Assembly (NCBI RefSeq): GCF_025136295.1
Contig: NZ_CP062788.1
Location: 496,001 to 560,000 of the forward strand
DNA length: 64,000 bases
Origin: Aestuariispira ectoiniformans
GTDB lineage: Bacteria > Pseudomonadota > Alphaproteobacteria > UBA8366 > Aestuariispiraceae
Direction of reading: 5' to 3'
Shown here: piece after piece, positions 42,556 through 50,307 of the stretch
How the letters are laid out: each line of letters starts with the position of its first letter
Numbering within the stretch: position 1 is the stretch's first letter
Made by a program: the position numbers and the translations under genes
Notes under the pieces: generated by a model
What the model was told of the DNA's origin: nothing
Seen by the model: the letters and a program-made list of their open reading frames with translations, nothing else
The model's database searches: none

Positions 42556-42897
42556 ATGACTTACGTCGTCACTGAAGCCTGCATCAAGTGCAAGTATCAG
42601 GACTGCGTGGAAGTTTGCCCGGTGGATTGCTTCTACGAAGGCGAAAACATGCTGGTTATCCATCCGGACGAATGCATCGACTGCGGCGTCTGTGAGCCGG
42701 AATGCCCGGCCGAGGCAATCCTGCCCGATACGGAGTCCGACGCGGAAGCCTGGCTGGAACTGAACCGCGAATATTCGGAAAAATGGCCGAACCAGACCCG
42801 CAAGCGCGAGGCGCCTGCCGACGCGGATGAATGGAAAGAAGTGCCCAACAAGTTCAAAGAGCACTTCAGCACCAATCCGGGCCAAGGCGACGGCTAA
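42556..42897 (+). CDS. fdxA: 7Fe ferredoxin (FdxA type)
   Basis: A 113-residue ferredoxin with one 3Fe-4S and one 4Fe-4S cluster. The N-terminal cluster motif is [20 protein letters not shown] and the second is [18 protein letters not shown]. The extended C-terminal helix region ([20 protein letters not shown]) is typical of the FdxA family. It is a likely electron carrier for P450s and other redox enzymes, but no partner is adjacent. AAGAAGGAGAAGG precedes the ATG at 42556; the frame also opens at an upstream GTG. Confidence 0.95.
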   Translation: MTYVVTEACIKCKYQDCVEVCPVDCFYEGENMLVIHPDECIDCGVCEPECPAEAILPDTESDAEAWLELNREYSEKWPNQTRKREAPADADEWKEVPNKFKEHFSTNPGQGDG

Positions 42898-43267
42898 CAA
42901 TTTCAAGCGTTTATACCGCCCATCCACTGTGCATGGGCGGCAAAACGGCGCATAACCTGCTTTTTCGGACGATTCCCTATAGGAATCTCCGCGAAATTAT
43001 GTTACATTACCAAGACAGAATAGGCAGGAAGCACTTGCACGAAGGGCGAAGTGCTGATGTGGGTTGTAATCGTCGAAAGAGCATCTGAGTCCGTTCATCA
43101 TATAGCGGCCTTCCAAATCAGAGCCAACCATATGTTCCGTCGCAGGGCGGCGGGCAGAATTTTGTCTCTGTAAACTGGCGTCCCAATCCGATGACAACCT
43201 GCCTTTTAATGTCGGTTCCGGCGTAGGGCCAGTGGAACCACGAGGAAAGAAAAAAGCAGGAAGTGGC
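42898..43267. other. 370-bp gene-free stretch between fdxA and carD
   Basis: This holds a hairpin CCGCCCAT/ATGGGCGG (42916-42940) that probably ends fdxA. A second dyad, AGCACTT (43030-43036) with AAGTGCT (43049-43055), has no assigned role and could belong to a small RNA or leader. The rest shows no convincing open frame. The carD promoter must lie in the right half, but I could not fix it. Confidence 0.5.
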
Positions 43268-43771
43268 ATGAGCAAGAAAGTGTCTTTCACCAAAGGTGAT
43301 CACGTTGTTTATCCGACCCATGGCGTCGGCAAGGTACAAGGCGTCGAAAGCCAGGAAATCGCTGGCGAAACCCTGGAACTGATTATCATCGAATTTGACA
43401 AGGACCGCATGATCCTGCGCGTTCCGGTCACCAAGGCCGACCAGTCCGGCCTGCGTCGCCTGTCTTCGCCCGACCAGATGAAAGCAGCGCTGAAAACCCT
43501 GAAAGGCAAAAGCCGTGTACGCCGGACCATGTGGTCCCGCCGTGCGCAGGAATATGAAGCAAAAATCAATTCCGGCGATCCGGTTGCCATTGCCGAAGTG
43601 GTCCGCGACCTGTTCCGCAACGCCAACCAGCCGGACCAGTCCTACAGCGAACGTCAGCTTTATCAGGCTGCCCTCGACCGTCTGGCCCGTGAGTTTGCCG
43701 CCGTTGAGGAAATCGACGAGGAAGAAGCCGCCGTCCGGCTGGAAGCCATGATGGCCAAGGCTGCCGCCTGA
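43268..43771 (+). CDS. CarD family transcriptional regulator (CdnL)
   Basis: A 167-residue protein that binds the RNA polymerase beta subunit and stabilises open complexes at rRNA and other promoters. The N-terminal RID is TKGDHVVYPTHGVGKVQGVE, and the C-terminal helical DNA-binding domain includes RRTMWSRRAQEYEAKINSGD and YSERQLYQAALDRLAREFA. Start is ATG 43268 with AGGAAG. A strong terminator follows. CarD/CdnL is widespread and often essential in alphaproteobacteria. Confidence 0.93.
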   Translation: MSKKVSFTKGDHVVYPTHGVGKVQGVESQEIAGETLELIIIEFDKDRMILRVPVTKADQSGLRRLSSPDQMKAALKTLKGKSRVRRTMWSRRAQEYEAKINSGDPVAIAEVVRDLFRNANQPDQSYSERQLYQAALDRLAREFAAVEEIDEEEAAVRLEAMMAKAAA

Positions 43772-43800
43772 CCGGCGACCACCTTCCAGGACATTTGAAA

Positions 43801-43830
43801 ACCGCCGGTTCGCCGGCGGTTTTTCTTTTG
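43801..43830 (+). terminator. Rho-independent terminator after carD
   Basis: ACCGCCGG and CCGGCGGT form an 8-bp stem with a TTCG loop, followed by TTTTTCTTTTG. A strong example. Confidence 0.9.
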
Positions 43831-43918
43831 TGCATATACCCCCTTGCAGCAACGGCCTTCCATCGTGATGATAGCAGCGGGGAACGGGCATCACCTTGGA
43901 AAGGCAAGACGGAAATCC

Positions 43919-44722
43919 ATGGCAAAGGGGGACAAGTTTCTGACCATCCGCGCGGCGCGCCGCATCTGGGTGGTCGGGGCCATTCATGGGGATATCGCAC
44001 GCCTGTCCGCGCTGCATGACCTGATTGCCCGACATGTCCGTTATGGCGACCGGCTCGTCTATTCCGGCAATGCCATCGGCGTCGGCCTGAACAGCGTGGC
44101 GGTGGTGAATGAACTGCTGCGCTTCCGGCGCTGGTTCCTGTCCATGCCCCCCTATAACGACCGCAATGATGTGGTCTACCTGCGGGGCGCACAGGAAGAG
44201 ATGTGGCAGAAGGTCCATCAACTTCAATTCGCACCGAAACCGGAGGCGGTCTTGGACTGGGCATTGCCGCACGGACTGGAGGCAACGTTGCGATCCTATG
44301 GCGCGGACCCTCAGGAAGGTTATGCCCGGATCAAGGAAGGCACGCTGGCCCTGACCTATTGGACCAGCGAATTGATGGATGCGGTCCACAGCGCGCCCGG
44401 CCATGATAACTATTACGCCTCCTTGAGACATGCCGCCGCCACAGCGGATGCCAAGCTTTTGTTCGTCAATTCCGGTCTCGACCCGGACAAGGCCGTGGTG
44501 GAACAGGGTGACCTGTTCTGGTGGGCCAGCCGCCAGTTCACGCAGATGAGTAAAGCCTATAACGGCTTCAGCCGCGTCATTCGGGGTTATGACAATGATC
44601 ATGGCGGCTTCCGCGAGACCGATTTCAGCCTGACGGTGGATGGCGGCTGTGGCTTTGGCGGTCCTTTGATTACCGCCTGCGTCAATCGAAGTGGCGAGGT
44701 GGAAGACCTGCTCAAGGTCTGA
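43919..44722 (+). CDS. Degenerate metallophosphoesterase (pseudo-phosphatase)
   Basis: A 267-residue protein with the layout of calcineurin-like or PrpE-type phosphatases but with most metal ligands replaced. Motif I reads VVGAIHG (20-24), where the first metal Asp (GDxH) is Ala21. Motif II reads SGNAIGVG (50-56), where GDxxDRG would be expected, so Asp, Asp and Arg are lost. Motif III reads LRGAQE (90-93), where GNHE would be expected. The overall order and spacing still match the fold. It is probably a binding or scaffold protein, not an enzyme. The start is ATG 43919. Confidence 0.75.
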   Translation: MAKGDKFLTIRAARRIWVVGAIHGDIARLSALHDLIARHVRYGDRLVYSGNAIGVGLNSVAVVNELLRFRRWFLSMPPYNDRNDVVYLRGAQEEMWQKVHQLQFAPKPEAVLDWALPHGLEATLRSYGADPQEGYARIKEGTLALTYWTSELMDAVHSAPGHDNYYASLRHAAATADAKLLFVNSGLDPDKAVVEQGDLFWWASRQFTQMSKAYNGFSRVIRGYDNDHGGFRETDFSLTVDGGCGFGGPLITACVNRSGEVEDLLKV

Positions 44723-44893
44723 GACCAGACCGGTTTTTAGGTCTAGAAATCGCTATTTCCAGCCCTGATCAATCACATTTTCGTTAAATCCAATCCTTGT
44801 TCAATTGAAGATGAACAGGTCAACCACCTGTTATTCCAGCATTTTCTAAAATACCTCCCGGACAGCACACGGCCTGCGGGAATGTGAGCTGCT

Positions 44894-44921
44894 ATGACTC
44901 CTGCGGCTTTACCCTTATAAT
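44894..44921 (+). promoter_or_regulatory. Putative rpoH promoter
   Basis: ATGACT (44894-44899) and a perfect TATAAT (44916-44921) are 16 bases apart, about 80 bases before rpoH. The surrounding 277-bp gap (44723-44999) otherwise shows no gene. Confidence 0.5.
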
Positions 44922-44999
44922 TCCCAGGTATGAGACGGGTTTACGGTTCCCAACTGCCGCCTTGGTGCCTAGCACCGCCGCGGCCTTCAGGAGGAACAA

Positions 45000-45887
45000 A
45001 TGCCGCATATTGACGACCGGCATACCCGCAGGGCCAATCTATCCTATGTGAAAGCATCCATGCGGGAGCCTTTGCTCTCGCGGCAGGAGGAAATGGGCCT
45101 TGCGACCAGATGGCGGGAAAACCACGATGTTTCCGCCCTGCATCGGCTGGTGCGGGCCTATACCCGCCTGGTCGTGGCAACAGCATCGCGTTTCCGCAAT
45201 TACGGACTGCCGCTGGGCGACCTGCTGCAGGAGGGGAATGTGGGCCTGATGATGGCCGCCGCCCGGTTTGAACCGGAACGCGATGTGCGTTTTTCCACCT
45301 ATGCCTCCTGGTGGATCCGCTCTGCCATTCAGGATTATGTCCTGCGCAACTGGTCGATCGTGCGCACCGGCACCACCGCCGCCCAGAAGTCGCTTTTCTT
45401 CAACCTGCGCCGCCTGCGGGCCAAACTTCCCGACGCCCCGGACGGCGGCATGACCATGGACGCCCGTTCTCAAGTGGCCGACAGCCTGGGCGTTAACCTG
45501 AGCGACGTGGAAATCATGGAACAACGGCTCAGCGGCCAGGACCAGTCCCTGAACGCCCCCGTTTCCGGGGAATCCGAAAACGCCTGGCTGGACTTTCTGT
45601 CAGACGACCGGCCGAACCCGGAAAGCCTGACCGTGGACTCCCATGACGGCCAGACCCGCCATCGCTGGCTGCAGGAAGCCATGCGCGACCTGTCGGATCG
45701 GGAACAGATGATCATCCGCAAACGCAGGTTGACCGAAAAAGGCGAAACACTGGAACAACTGGGGCAAAAACTGGGGGTCAGCAAGGAACGGGTGCGCCAG
45801 TTGGAACATCGTGCGCTGGGCAAATTGCGTACCGCAATCCTGAAACGCACGAACAACCCGCGCGACCTCCTCATTGAAGGACATTAG
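45000..45887 (+). CDS. rpoH: RNA polymerase sigma-32 factor (heat shock)
   Basis: A 295-residue RpoH. Region 2 includes DLLQEGNVGLMMAAARFEPE and FSTYASWWIRSAIQDYVLRN. The RpoH box is QKSLFFNLR at residues 129-137, diagnostic for sigma-32. Region 4 is ETLEQLGQKLGVSKERVRQL. Alphaproteobacteria often have two or more rpoH genes; which paralogue this is cannot be told. AGGAGGAACAA precedes the ATG. Its last 17 bases overlap the convergent nuclease-fold gene. Confidence 0.95.
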   Translation: MPHIDDRHTRRANLSYVKASMREPLLSRQEEMGLATRWRENHDVSALHRLVRAYTRLVVATASRFRNYGLPLGDLLQEGNVGLMMAAARFEPERDVRFSTYASWWIRSAIQDYVLRNWSIVRTGTTAAQKSLFFNLRRLRAKLPDAPDGGMTMDARSQVADSLGVNLSDVEIMEQRLSGQDQSLNAPVSGESENAWLDFLSDDRPNPESLTVDSHDGQTRHRWLQEAMRDLSDREQMIIRKRRLTEKGETLEQLGQKLGVSKERVRQLEHRALGKLRTAILKRTNNPRDLLIEGH

Positions 45888-46647
45888 CGGCTTCCTGCCG
45901 CGGCGGATCGTCATCCAGCAATTCTATCTGTCCCGGCCTTTCCAGACGCAGGAAGGGCCCGTAATACCAACCGATCCATCCGCGCACACGCAGCCGCCGA
46001 CCGGCCAGGTGCCGCAGATCCAGACCAACCTGTTGAAACCGCGCGACCTCCCACAGATCCAGTCCGATGGTAAAATCGCGCCGCCAGTCTTCCTCGAAAT
46101 TCAGATAGAGAAACCGGCGCTGCTCACTGACCGAGAAGACACGTCCTTCAACCAGGCCGAAACCATGAACCTGCCCGTTATAGGGAGACGCCCTGGCAAT
46201 CCGGAACGCACCACCCGCACGCCAATGACCCTTGCCATCCCGGCGCGCCTTTCGTTCAAGCGCCAAAAGCGCCGCCTGCTTTGGACCGCCCCGTCCATCA
46301 GCCAGAGCCAGCCCTGCCGCGACCACATCACCATTGAGCCAGCGTCCGTCGGGCAGATAGGCATTGCCCACCAACCGGCCATAACGATCCGGCCTGTCCT
46401 GAAGCGCCTGCCATTCAACAGGTGATGACGCAATCATTTCGGAAATAAAACGTTCTGCCGGTCTCTGAATCTTTGGGCTGGGCAGCAGGATACCCGCCAG
46501 GCGCAGGCGCTCTCCTGCCGAAGTGACAAGCGTCAGGCCTTCCTCGACCCGGATCACCGGCATTCCCGCCCGGGCCACGCCTGTCGTCACAGCCATGATC
46601 ACGGCGCAAAGCACCAGAATTTTAACGCCTGTCCTCATGGGTCGCAT
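45871..46647 (-). CDS. Secreted thermonuclease-fold (SNase-like) protein
   Basis: A 258-residue exported protein with a signal peptide (about 1-27, VKILVLCAVIMAVTTGVARA). An SNase-like barrel follows (LRLAGILLP, PDRYGRLVGNAYLPDG, ALERKARRDGKGHW). In the canonical site the segment RL-GID-PE holds the catalytic Asp and Glu; here it reads LRLAGILLPSP, so those acids are not at the expected place. Arg residues are kept. The nuclease activity is therefore doubtful. The C-terminal 100 residues (FGLVEGRVFSVSEQRRFLYL) are an OB-like extension. Confidence 0.75.
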   Translation of the reverse strand: MRPMRTGVKILVLCAVIMAVTTGVARAGMPVIRVEEGLTLVTSAGERLRLAGILLPSPKIQRPAERFISEMIASSPVEWQALQDRPDRYGRLVGNAYLPDGRWLNGDVVAAGLALADGRGGPKQAALLALERKARRDGKGHWRAGGAFRIARASPYNGQVHGFGLVEGRVFSVSEQRRFLYLNFEEDWRRDFTIGLDLWEVARFQQVGLDLRHLAGRRLRVRGWIGWYYGPFLRLERPGQIELLDDDPPRQEAANVLQ

Positions 46648-46775
46648 CGTGACCAAATCCGCCAAGGAAACCAAGCATCTAATTCACCTGCCCGGTTATT
46701 GGCACCGCAGTCCGCTATTGGCGGGCTGGCCCAACGGGCCTACAATCGTGCAATTGTCACAAGAAAGGTTGTTCG

Positions 46776-47726
46776 ATGTTTCGCAAGGAACTCTACCCCT
46801 CCATCGACCCTTACGAACAAGGCGTGATGGAGCGTGATTCCGGTCATAAGGTCTATTGGGAGCAGGTTGGCAATCCCAAGGGCCAGCCGGTCGTGTTCCT
46901 GCATGGCGGCCCGGGGGCGGGGTGTTCCCCCAGTCATCGCCGCTTTTTCGATCCCGACCATTATCGCATCCTGTTGCTGGACCAGCGCGGTTGCGGCAGG
47001 TCCGGCCCCACCGGCAGCCTTGAGAACAACACAACACAGGCCCTGATCGGGGACCTGGAAGCCCTGCGCGAACAGCTTGGCATCGAAAGCTGGATCGTCT
47101 TCGGCGGCTCCTGGGGGTCAACCCTGGCGCTTGCCTATGCGGAAACGCATCCCGACCGCACGGACAGCCTTGTCCTGCGTGGCGTCTTCCTGGGTAGCGA
47201 TGCGGAAATCCACTGGTTCATGCATCATATGGGGGCATTCTTCCCGCAGGAATACGACCATTTCCGCCAACATCTGTCGGAAGGCGACCAAGGCGATTTG
47301 CTGTCGGGTTTCTACGACCTGCTTTGCAGCGACGACCCCGCCATCCATGGCCCCGCAGCAGAGGTCTGGGCCAAATTCGAGGCGCAATGTTCGACCCTGT
47401 TGCCGAACAGGGACGTGGTGAAGGAACTGGACAACAAGGATGCGGCCCTGACCCTGGCCCGGCTTGAGGCCCATTATTTCGTGAACCGCATGTTCCTGGA
47501 CGAAGGACAGCTTTTGCGCGACGCGGGGAAACTCGCCGGCATCCCGGGTGTGATTGTCCAGGGGCGCTATGATGTGATCTGCCCGCCGCAGGCCGCCTAT
47601 AAACTGAGCCTGGCCTGGCCGGAATCCGAATTGATCATGGTGCCGGACGCCGGGCATTCGGCAACCGAACCCGGCATCGCGGCAGCGCTGGTTGCATCCA
47701 TGGAACAGCTCAAAACGCTGGTCTGA
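46776..47726 (+). CDS. pip: Prolyl iminopeptidase
   Basis: A 316-residue alpha/beta hydrolase of peptidase family S33 that removes N-terminal proline. The oxyanion loop is VVFLHGGPGAGCS, the nucleophile Ser112 sits in VFGGSWGSTLALAY, and the acid and base are near GRYDVICPP and DAGHSATE. The starting LYPSIDPYEQGVMERDSGHK is characteristic of the family. It is a single gene. Confidence 0.93.
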   Translation: MFRKELYPSIDPYEQGVMERDSGHKVYWEQVGNPKGQPVVFLHGGPGAGCSPSHRRFFDPDHYRILLLDQRGCGRSGPTGSLENNTTQALIGDLEALREQLGIESWIVFGGSWGSTLALAYAETHPDRTDSLVLRGVFLGSDAEIHWFMHHMGAFFPQEYDHFRQHLSEGDQGDLLSGFYDLLCSDDPAIHGPAAEVWAKFEAQCSTLLPNRDVVKELDNKDAALTLARLEAHYFVNRMFLDEGQLLRDAGKLAGIPGVIVQGRYDVICPPQAAYKLSLAWPESELIMVPDAGHSATEPGIAAALVASMEQLKTLV

Positions 47727-47777
47727 CAACCTGTAAGCCCGGGCAAAGCCAACTTGACGGGATTGCCCGGCTCAGGA

Positions 47778-47981
47778 CTATTCCTGTTTCAGCTTGCGAT
47801 AGTCGGTGGTCAGCATGCCGCTGAAGCCCCAGTTATCCGCATCCACCTCATCAATCACGATATGGGTGTTGTTAGGGTTCTTGTTCAGCACCCGGACCAG
47901 CGTATCGGTGATTTCCGCAACGATCTGCTGTTTCTGCTCACGGGTAACACCGCTTGTCACTTTCACATTCACGAATGGCAT
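47778..47981 (-). CDS. 4-oxalocrotonate tautomerase family protein
   Basis: A 67-residue protein with the catalytic proline directly after the initiator Met (MPFVNVKVTSGVTREQKQQI). Family enzymes tautomerise enols in aromatic degradation or have unknown roles; no aromatic-pathway gene is adjacent. AAGGAAATTCC gives a good ribosome site. Confidence 0.9.
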   Translation of the reverse strand: MPFVNVKVTSGVTREQKQQIVAEITDTLVRVLNKNPNNTHIVIDEVDADNWGFSGMLTTDYRKLKQE

Positions 47982-48020
47982 GGAATTTCCTTGGTTGAAG
48001 ACGGCCGCACGCGCGACCGG

Positions 48021-49013
48021 TCAGGATGGATCGACTTTCAGAAAACGGCTGATGAGATGGCGGGCCGCGGTCACGGGGGATTGCCTGCCATCCCGCACGG
48101 CCTGCTCACTTGTCCGCAACAGGTCCTGCAGATCGGGATCGTCGCGCAGGCGCTGGATCAGGCCCTCGCTGATTTCCGTCCACATCCAGTCCTGTGACTG
48201 GGCCTCGCGGCGGGCCTGCAGATGCCCTGCCTGCGTCATCACATCGCGAAAGGCCTCTACCTGATCCCAGGCTGCATCGACGCCCGCACTGGTCAGGGCG
48301 GAACAGGTCTGGACCGGCACCTTCCAGTCCATGGTCGCCGGGCGCAGCATATGCAGGGCGTTGCGATATTCCGCAACCGACCGGCGCGCCGGTTTTTCCA
48401 TATCTCCGTCGGCCTTATTCACCAGGATCATATCCGCCAGTTCGACGATGCCTTTCTTGATCCCCTGCAATTCATCGCCGCCACCGGGCAACAGCAGCAG
48501 CAGGAACATATCCGTCATCTCCGCCACCGCGGTTTCAGACTGGCCGACACCGACCGTTTCCACCAGAACCACGTCAAATCCGGCCGCCTCGCAAATCAGC
48601 ATGGTCTCGCGCGTGCGGCGCGCCACACCACCCAGCGTCCGTCCCGCGGGAGACGGCCGGATGAAGGCGCCGGGATTGCGCGACAGGGTTTCCATACGGG
48701 TCTTGTCCCCCAGGATCGATCCGCCACTGCGCTTGGAGGAGGGGTCGACGGCCAGCACCGCAATGCGATGCCCCTGATCGACCACATGGTTGCCAAAAGC
48801 CTCGATAAAGGTGGATTTGCCCACGCCGGGCACGCCGGAGATGCCGACGCGGATGCTGTTGCCCGCATGTGGCATCAGTTTTTCGAGCAACCGGTCGGCC
48901 TCTTCACGGTGATCGGCGCGCGTGGATTCGATCAGGGTGATCGCACGCGCCAGCGCACGGCGCTGCCCCGAAAGCACCGCGTCGGCCAGTTGGTCTACCT
49001 TCATCTCAGACAT
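48021..49013 (-). CDS. meaB: MeaB-type G-protein chaperone for methylmalonyl-CoA mutase
   Basis: A 330-residue GTPase of the MeaB/ArgK group that protects and loads cobalamin into methylmalonyl-CoA mutase. The P-loop is GISGVPGVGKSTFIEAFG; VDPSSKRSGGSILGDKTRM and VETVGVGQSE are family segments, and NKADGD is the NKxD site. The ATG at 49013 is preferred to an upstream TTG. The mutase is not in this window. It follows a 129-residue hypothetical gene on the same strand by 63 bases. Confidence 0.93.
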   Translation of the reverse strand: MSEMKVDQLADAVLSGQRRALARAITLIESTRADHREEADRLLEKLMPHAGNSIRVGISGVPGVGKSTFIEAFGNHVVDQGHRIAVLAVDPSSKRSGGSILGDKTRMETLSRNPGAFIRPSPAGRTLGGVARRTRETMLICEAAGFDVVLVETVGVGQSETAVAEMTDMFLLLLLPGGGDELQGIKKGIVELADMILVNKADGDMEKPARRSVAEYRNALHMLRPATMDWKVPVQTCSALTSAGVDAAWDQVEAFRDVMTQAGHLQARREAQSQDWMWTEISEGLIQRLRDDPDLQDLLRTSEQAVRDGRQSPVTAARHLISRFLKVDPS

Positions 49014-49076
49014 GGACAAGAACCTGCAACACCGATGATATATCCGGGACTATGTCGCCCGCCCGGCGCTGTAAGG

Positions 49077-49466
49077 TCAATGGGTTTTTGGCTTTTTCGC
49101 CTCGACCATGGTTTCCGACAACAGGCGAAGCCGCGCCAACGCCTGCGGGTCCAGTTCTTCCAGCGACGTCTGTTTCGCGCGGTAGATATTCATCGCCGCA
49201 TGGATCAACTCGCGCCGGTCCTCTGCCGTCCCCGAAGCAGCCTGTTCCAGTTCCACCAGACGGCTGGCCTCCGCAATCGCCTGCTGGATGGCCTGCGTAT
49301 CCTCGGTTTCCGCCGGGGCGGCAGCCGGGGCCTTTGGTTTGGGGGCAGGATCGGAAGATTGTTTTTGCGGGCGCGGCTGAACCGTTACCCGGCGCTGTTT
49401 CCCGTCACCGCCAGCCTTTTCAGGTGCGGCATCGTCAAGAAAGAACTGAAACAGCTTTTTGAACAT
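49077..49466 (-). CDS. Hypothetical protein upstream of meaB, 129 aa
   Basis: I do not recognise this protein. Residues 1-12 (KKLFQFFLDDA) are followed by a Pro/Ala/Lys-rich linker (PRPQKQSSDPAPKPKAPAAA), then a helical C-terminal half (AEDRRELIHAAMNIYRAKQT, LDPQALARLRLLSETM). The linker predicts disorder. It may be a small adaptor; co-transcription with meaB is plausible from spacing. Confidence 0.6.
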   Translation of the reverse strand: MFKKLFQFFLDDAAPEKAGGDGKQRRVTVQPRPQKQSSDPAPKPKAPAAAPAETEDTQAIQQAIAEASRLVELEQAASGTAEDRRELIHAAMNIYRAKQTSLEELDPQALARLRLLSETMVEAKKPKTH

Positions 49467-49533
49467 GAACTAAGTTTAGCCTGTTTTGGATCAGCCTGGC
49501 AAAGAGTGTTTGAAGGGCATAATAGGCAAGCGA

Positions 49534-50082
49534 TTACGTCAGAAGTTTGGCCATCATGATTTCATCCACATAGCGATGGCCCTGCAGCACAGATTGAAGT
49601 TTCACCCCTTCCCGCCGGTATCCCATCCTGTCATAAAGGCGGCGGGCCGCAGGATTGGTATGCAGGACCGTCAGCTCCAGCCGATGCAGCCCCAACTCCC
49701 GGGCGCGTTCTTCCAGCAAAACCAGCAGCTTTGTCCCCAATCCCATCCGTTGATGGGAATTCAAAATCCCCAGCCCCACCGTGGCGGTCAACCGGCATTT
49801 ATGCAAATGCCCACCGATCAGAACCGCCTCGCCGACGGGAACGCCTCTCTCCCAGGCGTGAAGCATCACATGGTTTGGTGTTTGTTGGAAGCTACGGATT
49901 ATCGCCGCCATTTGAGCCACATCATTGGCCCGCTCGTCGGGAGCGCGGATATAGTTGTCCGATTCCGTCAACAACTGGTTGCCGAAATCAAGCAGGACGT
50001 CGGCATCTTCAATTCTGGGTTCACGAAAAAGGATCTTATCCAACCTGTTGTTTTCCCGGTATAAGGCGCAAAACCTCGACAA
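49534..50082 (-). CDS. GNAT family acetyltransferase
   Basis: A GNAT acetyltransferase, up to 182 residues. The acetyl-CoA loop is GILNSHQRMGLGTKLLVLLE, and the C-terminal part LHTNPAARRLYDRMGYRREG is typical. The start is uncertain: no ATG is well placed, and TTG at 50082 or 50043 are the options, with weak ribosome sites. The shared N-terminal LFREPRIEDADVLLDF fits a start close to 50043. Confidence 0.8.
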   Translation of the reverse strand: MSRFCALYRENNRLDKILFREPRIEDADVLLDFGNQLLTESDNYIRAPDERANDVAQMAAIIRSFQQTPNHVMLHAWERGVPVGEAVLIGGHLHKCRLTATVGLGILNSHQRMGLGTKLLVLLEERARELGLHRLELTVLHTNPAARRLYDRMGYRREGVKLQSVLQGHRYVDEIMMAKLLT

Positions 50083-50307
50083 TAGAGAAAGCTCAGCATT
50101 TAAAAGAGGAAGAGCTTAAATTATTAAACAGAAATATGAAAAATGCTTACTAAAAATTAGGAATTTCCAGTATATCTCAATATTGGGGCAGTATTAAGGG
50201 TACAGGACTGTTTGGGAGGGGAACTCCCGAGCAGGGTTTGTTCACTTGTAGATTGCCCATTCGATAGCAAACGACTAATACAAGTGCATGCCAACGGAAA
50301 ACTAGTA
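50083..50307. other. AT-rich gap before the unknown two-gene unit
   Basis: Visibly more AT-rich than both flanks. It contains CACTTGT (50243-50249) and ACAAGTG (50280-50286) as an inverted repeat, and GGGAG/CTCCC (50214-50228) as a small hairpin. A short run of frame before 50153 reads KAQHLKEEELKLLNRNMKNAY, which looks like the helical C-terminus of a lost gene, though chance cannot be excluded. No complete gene is visible. Confidence 0.45.

Noticed and set aside
43118-44602. Minus-strand open frame of 494 codons
   Set aside because: Antisense to carD and the phosphoesterase-like gene; no motif.
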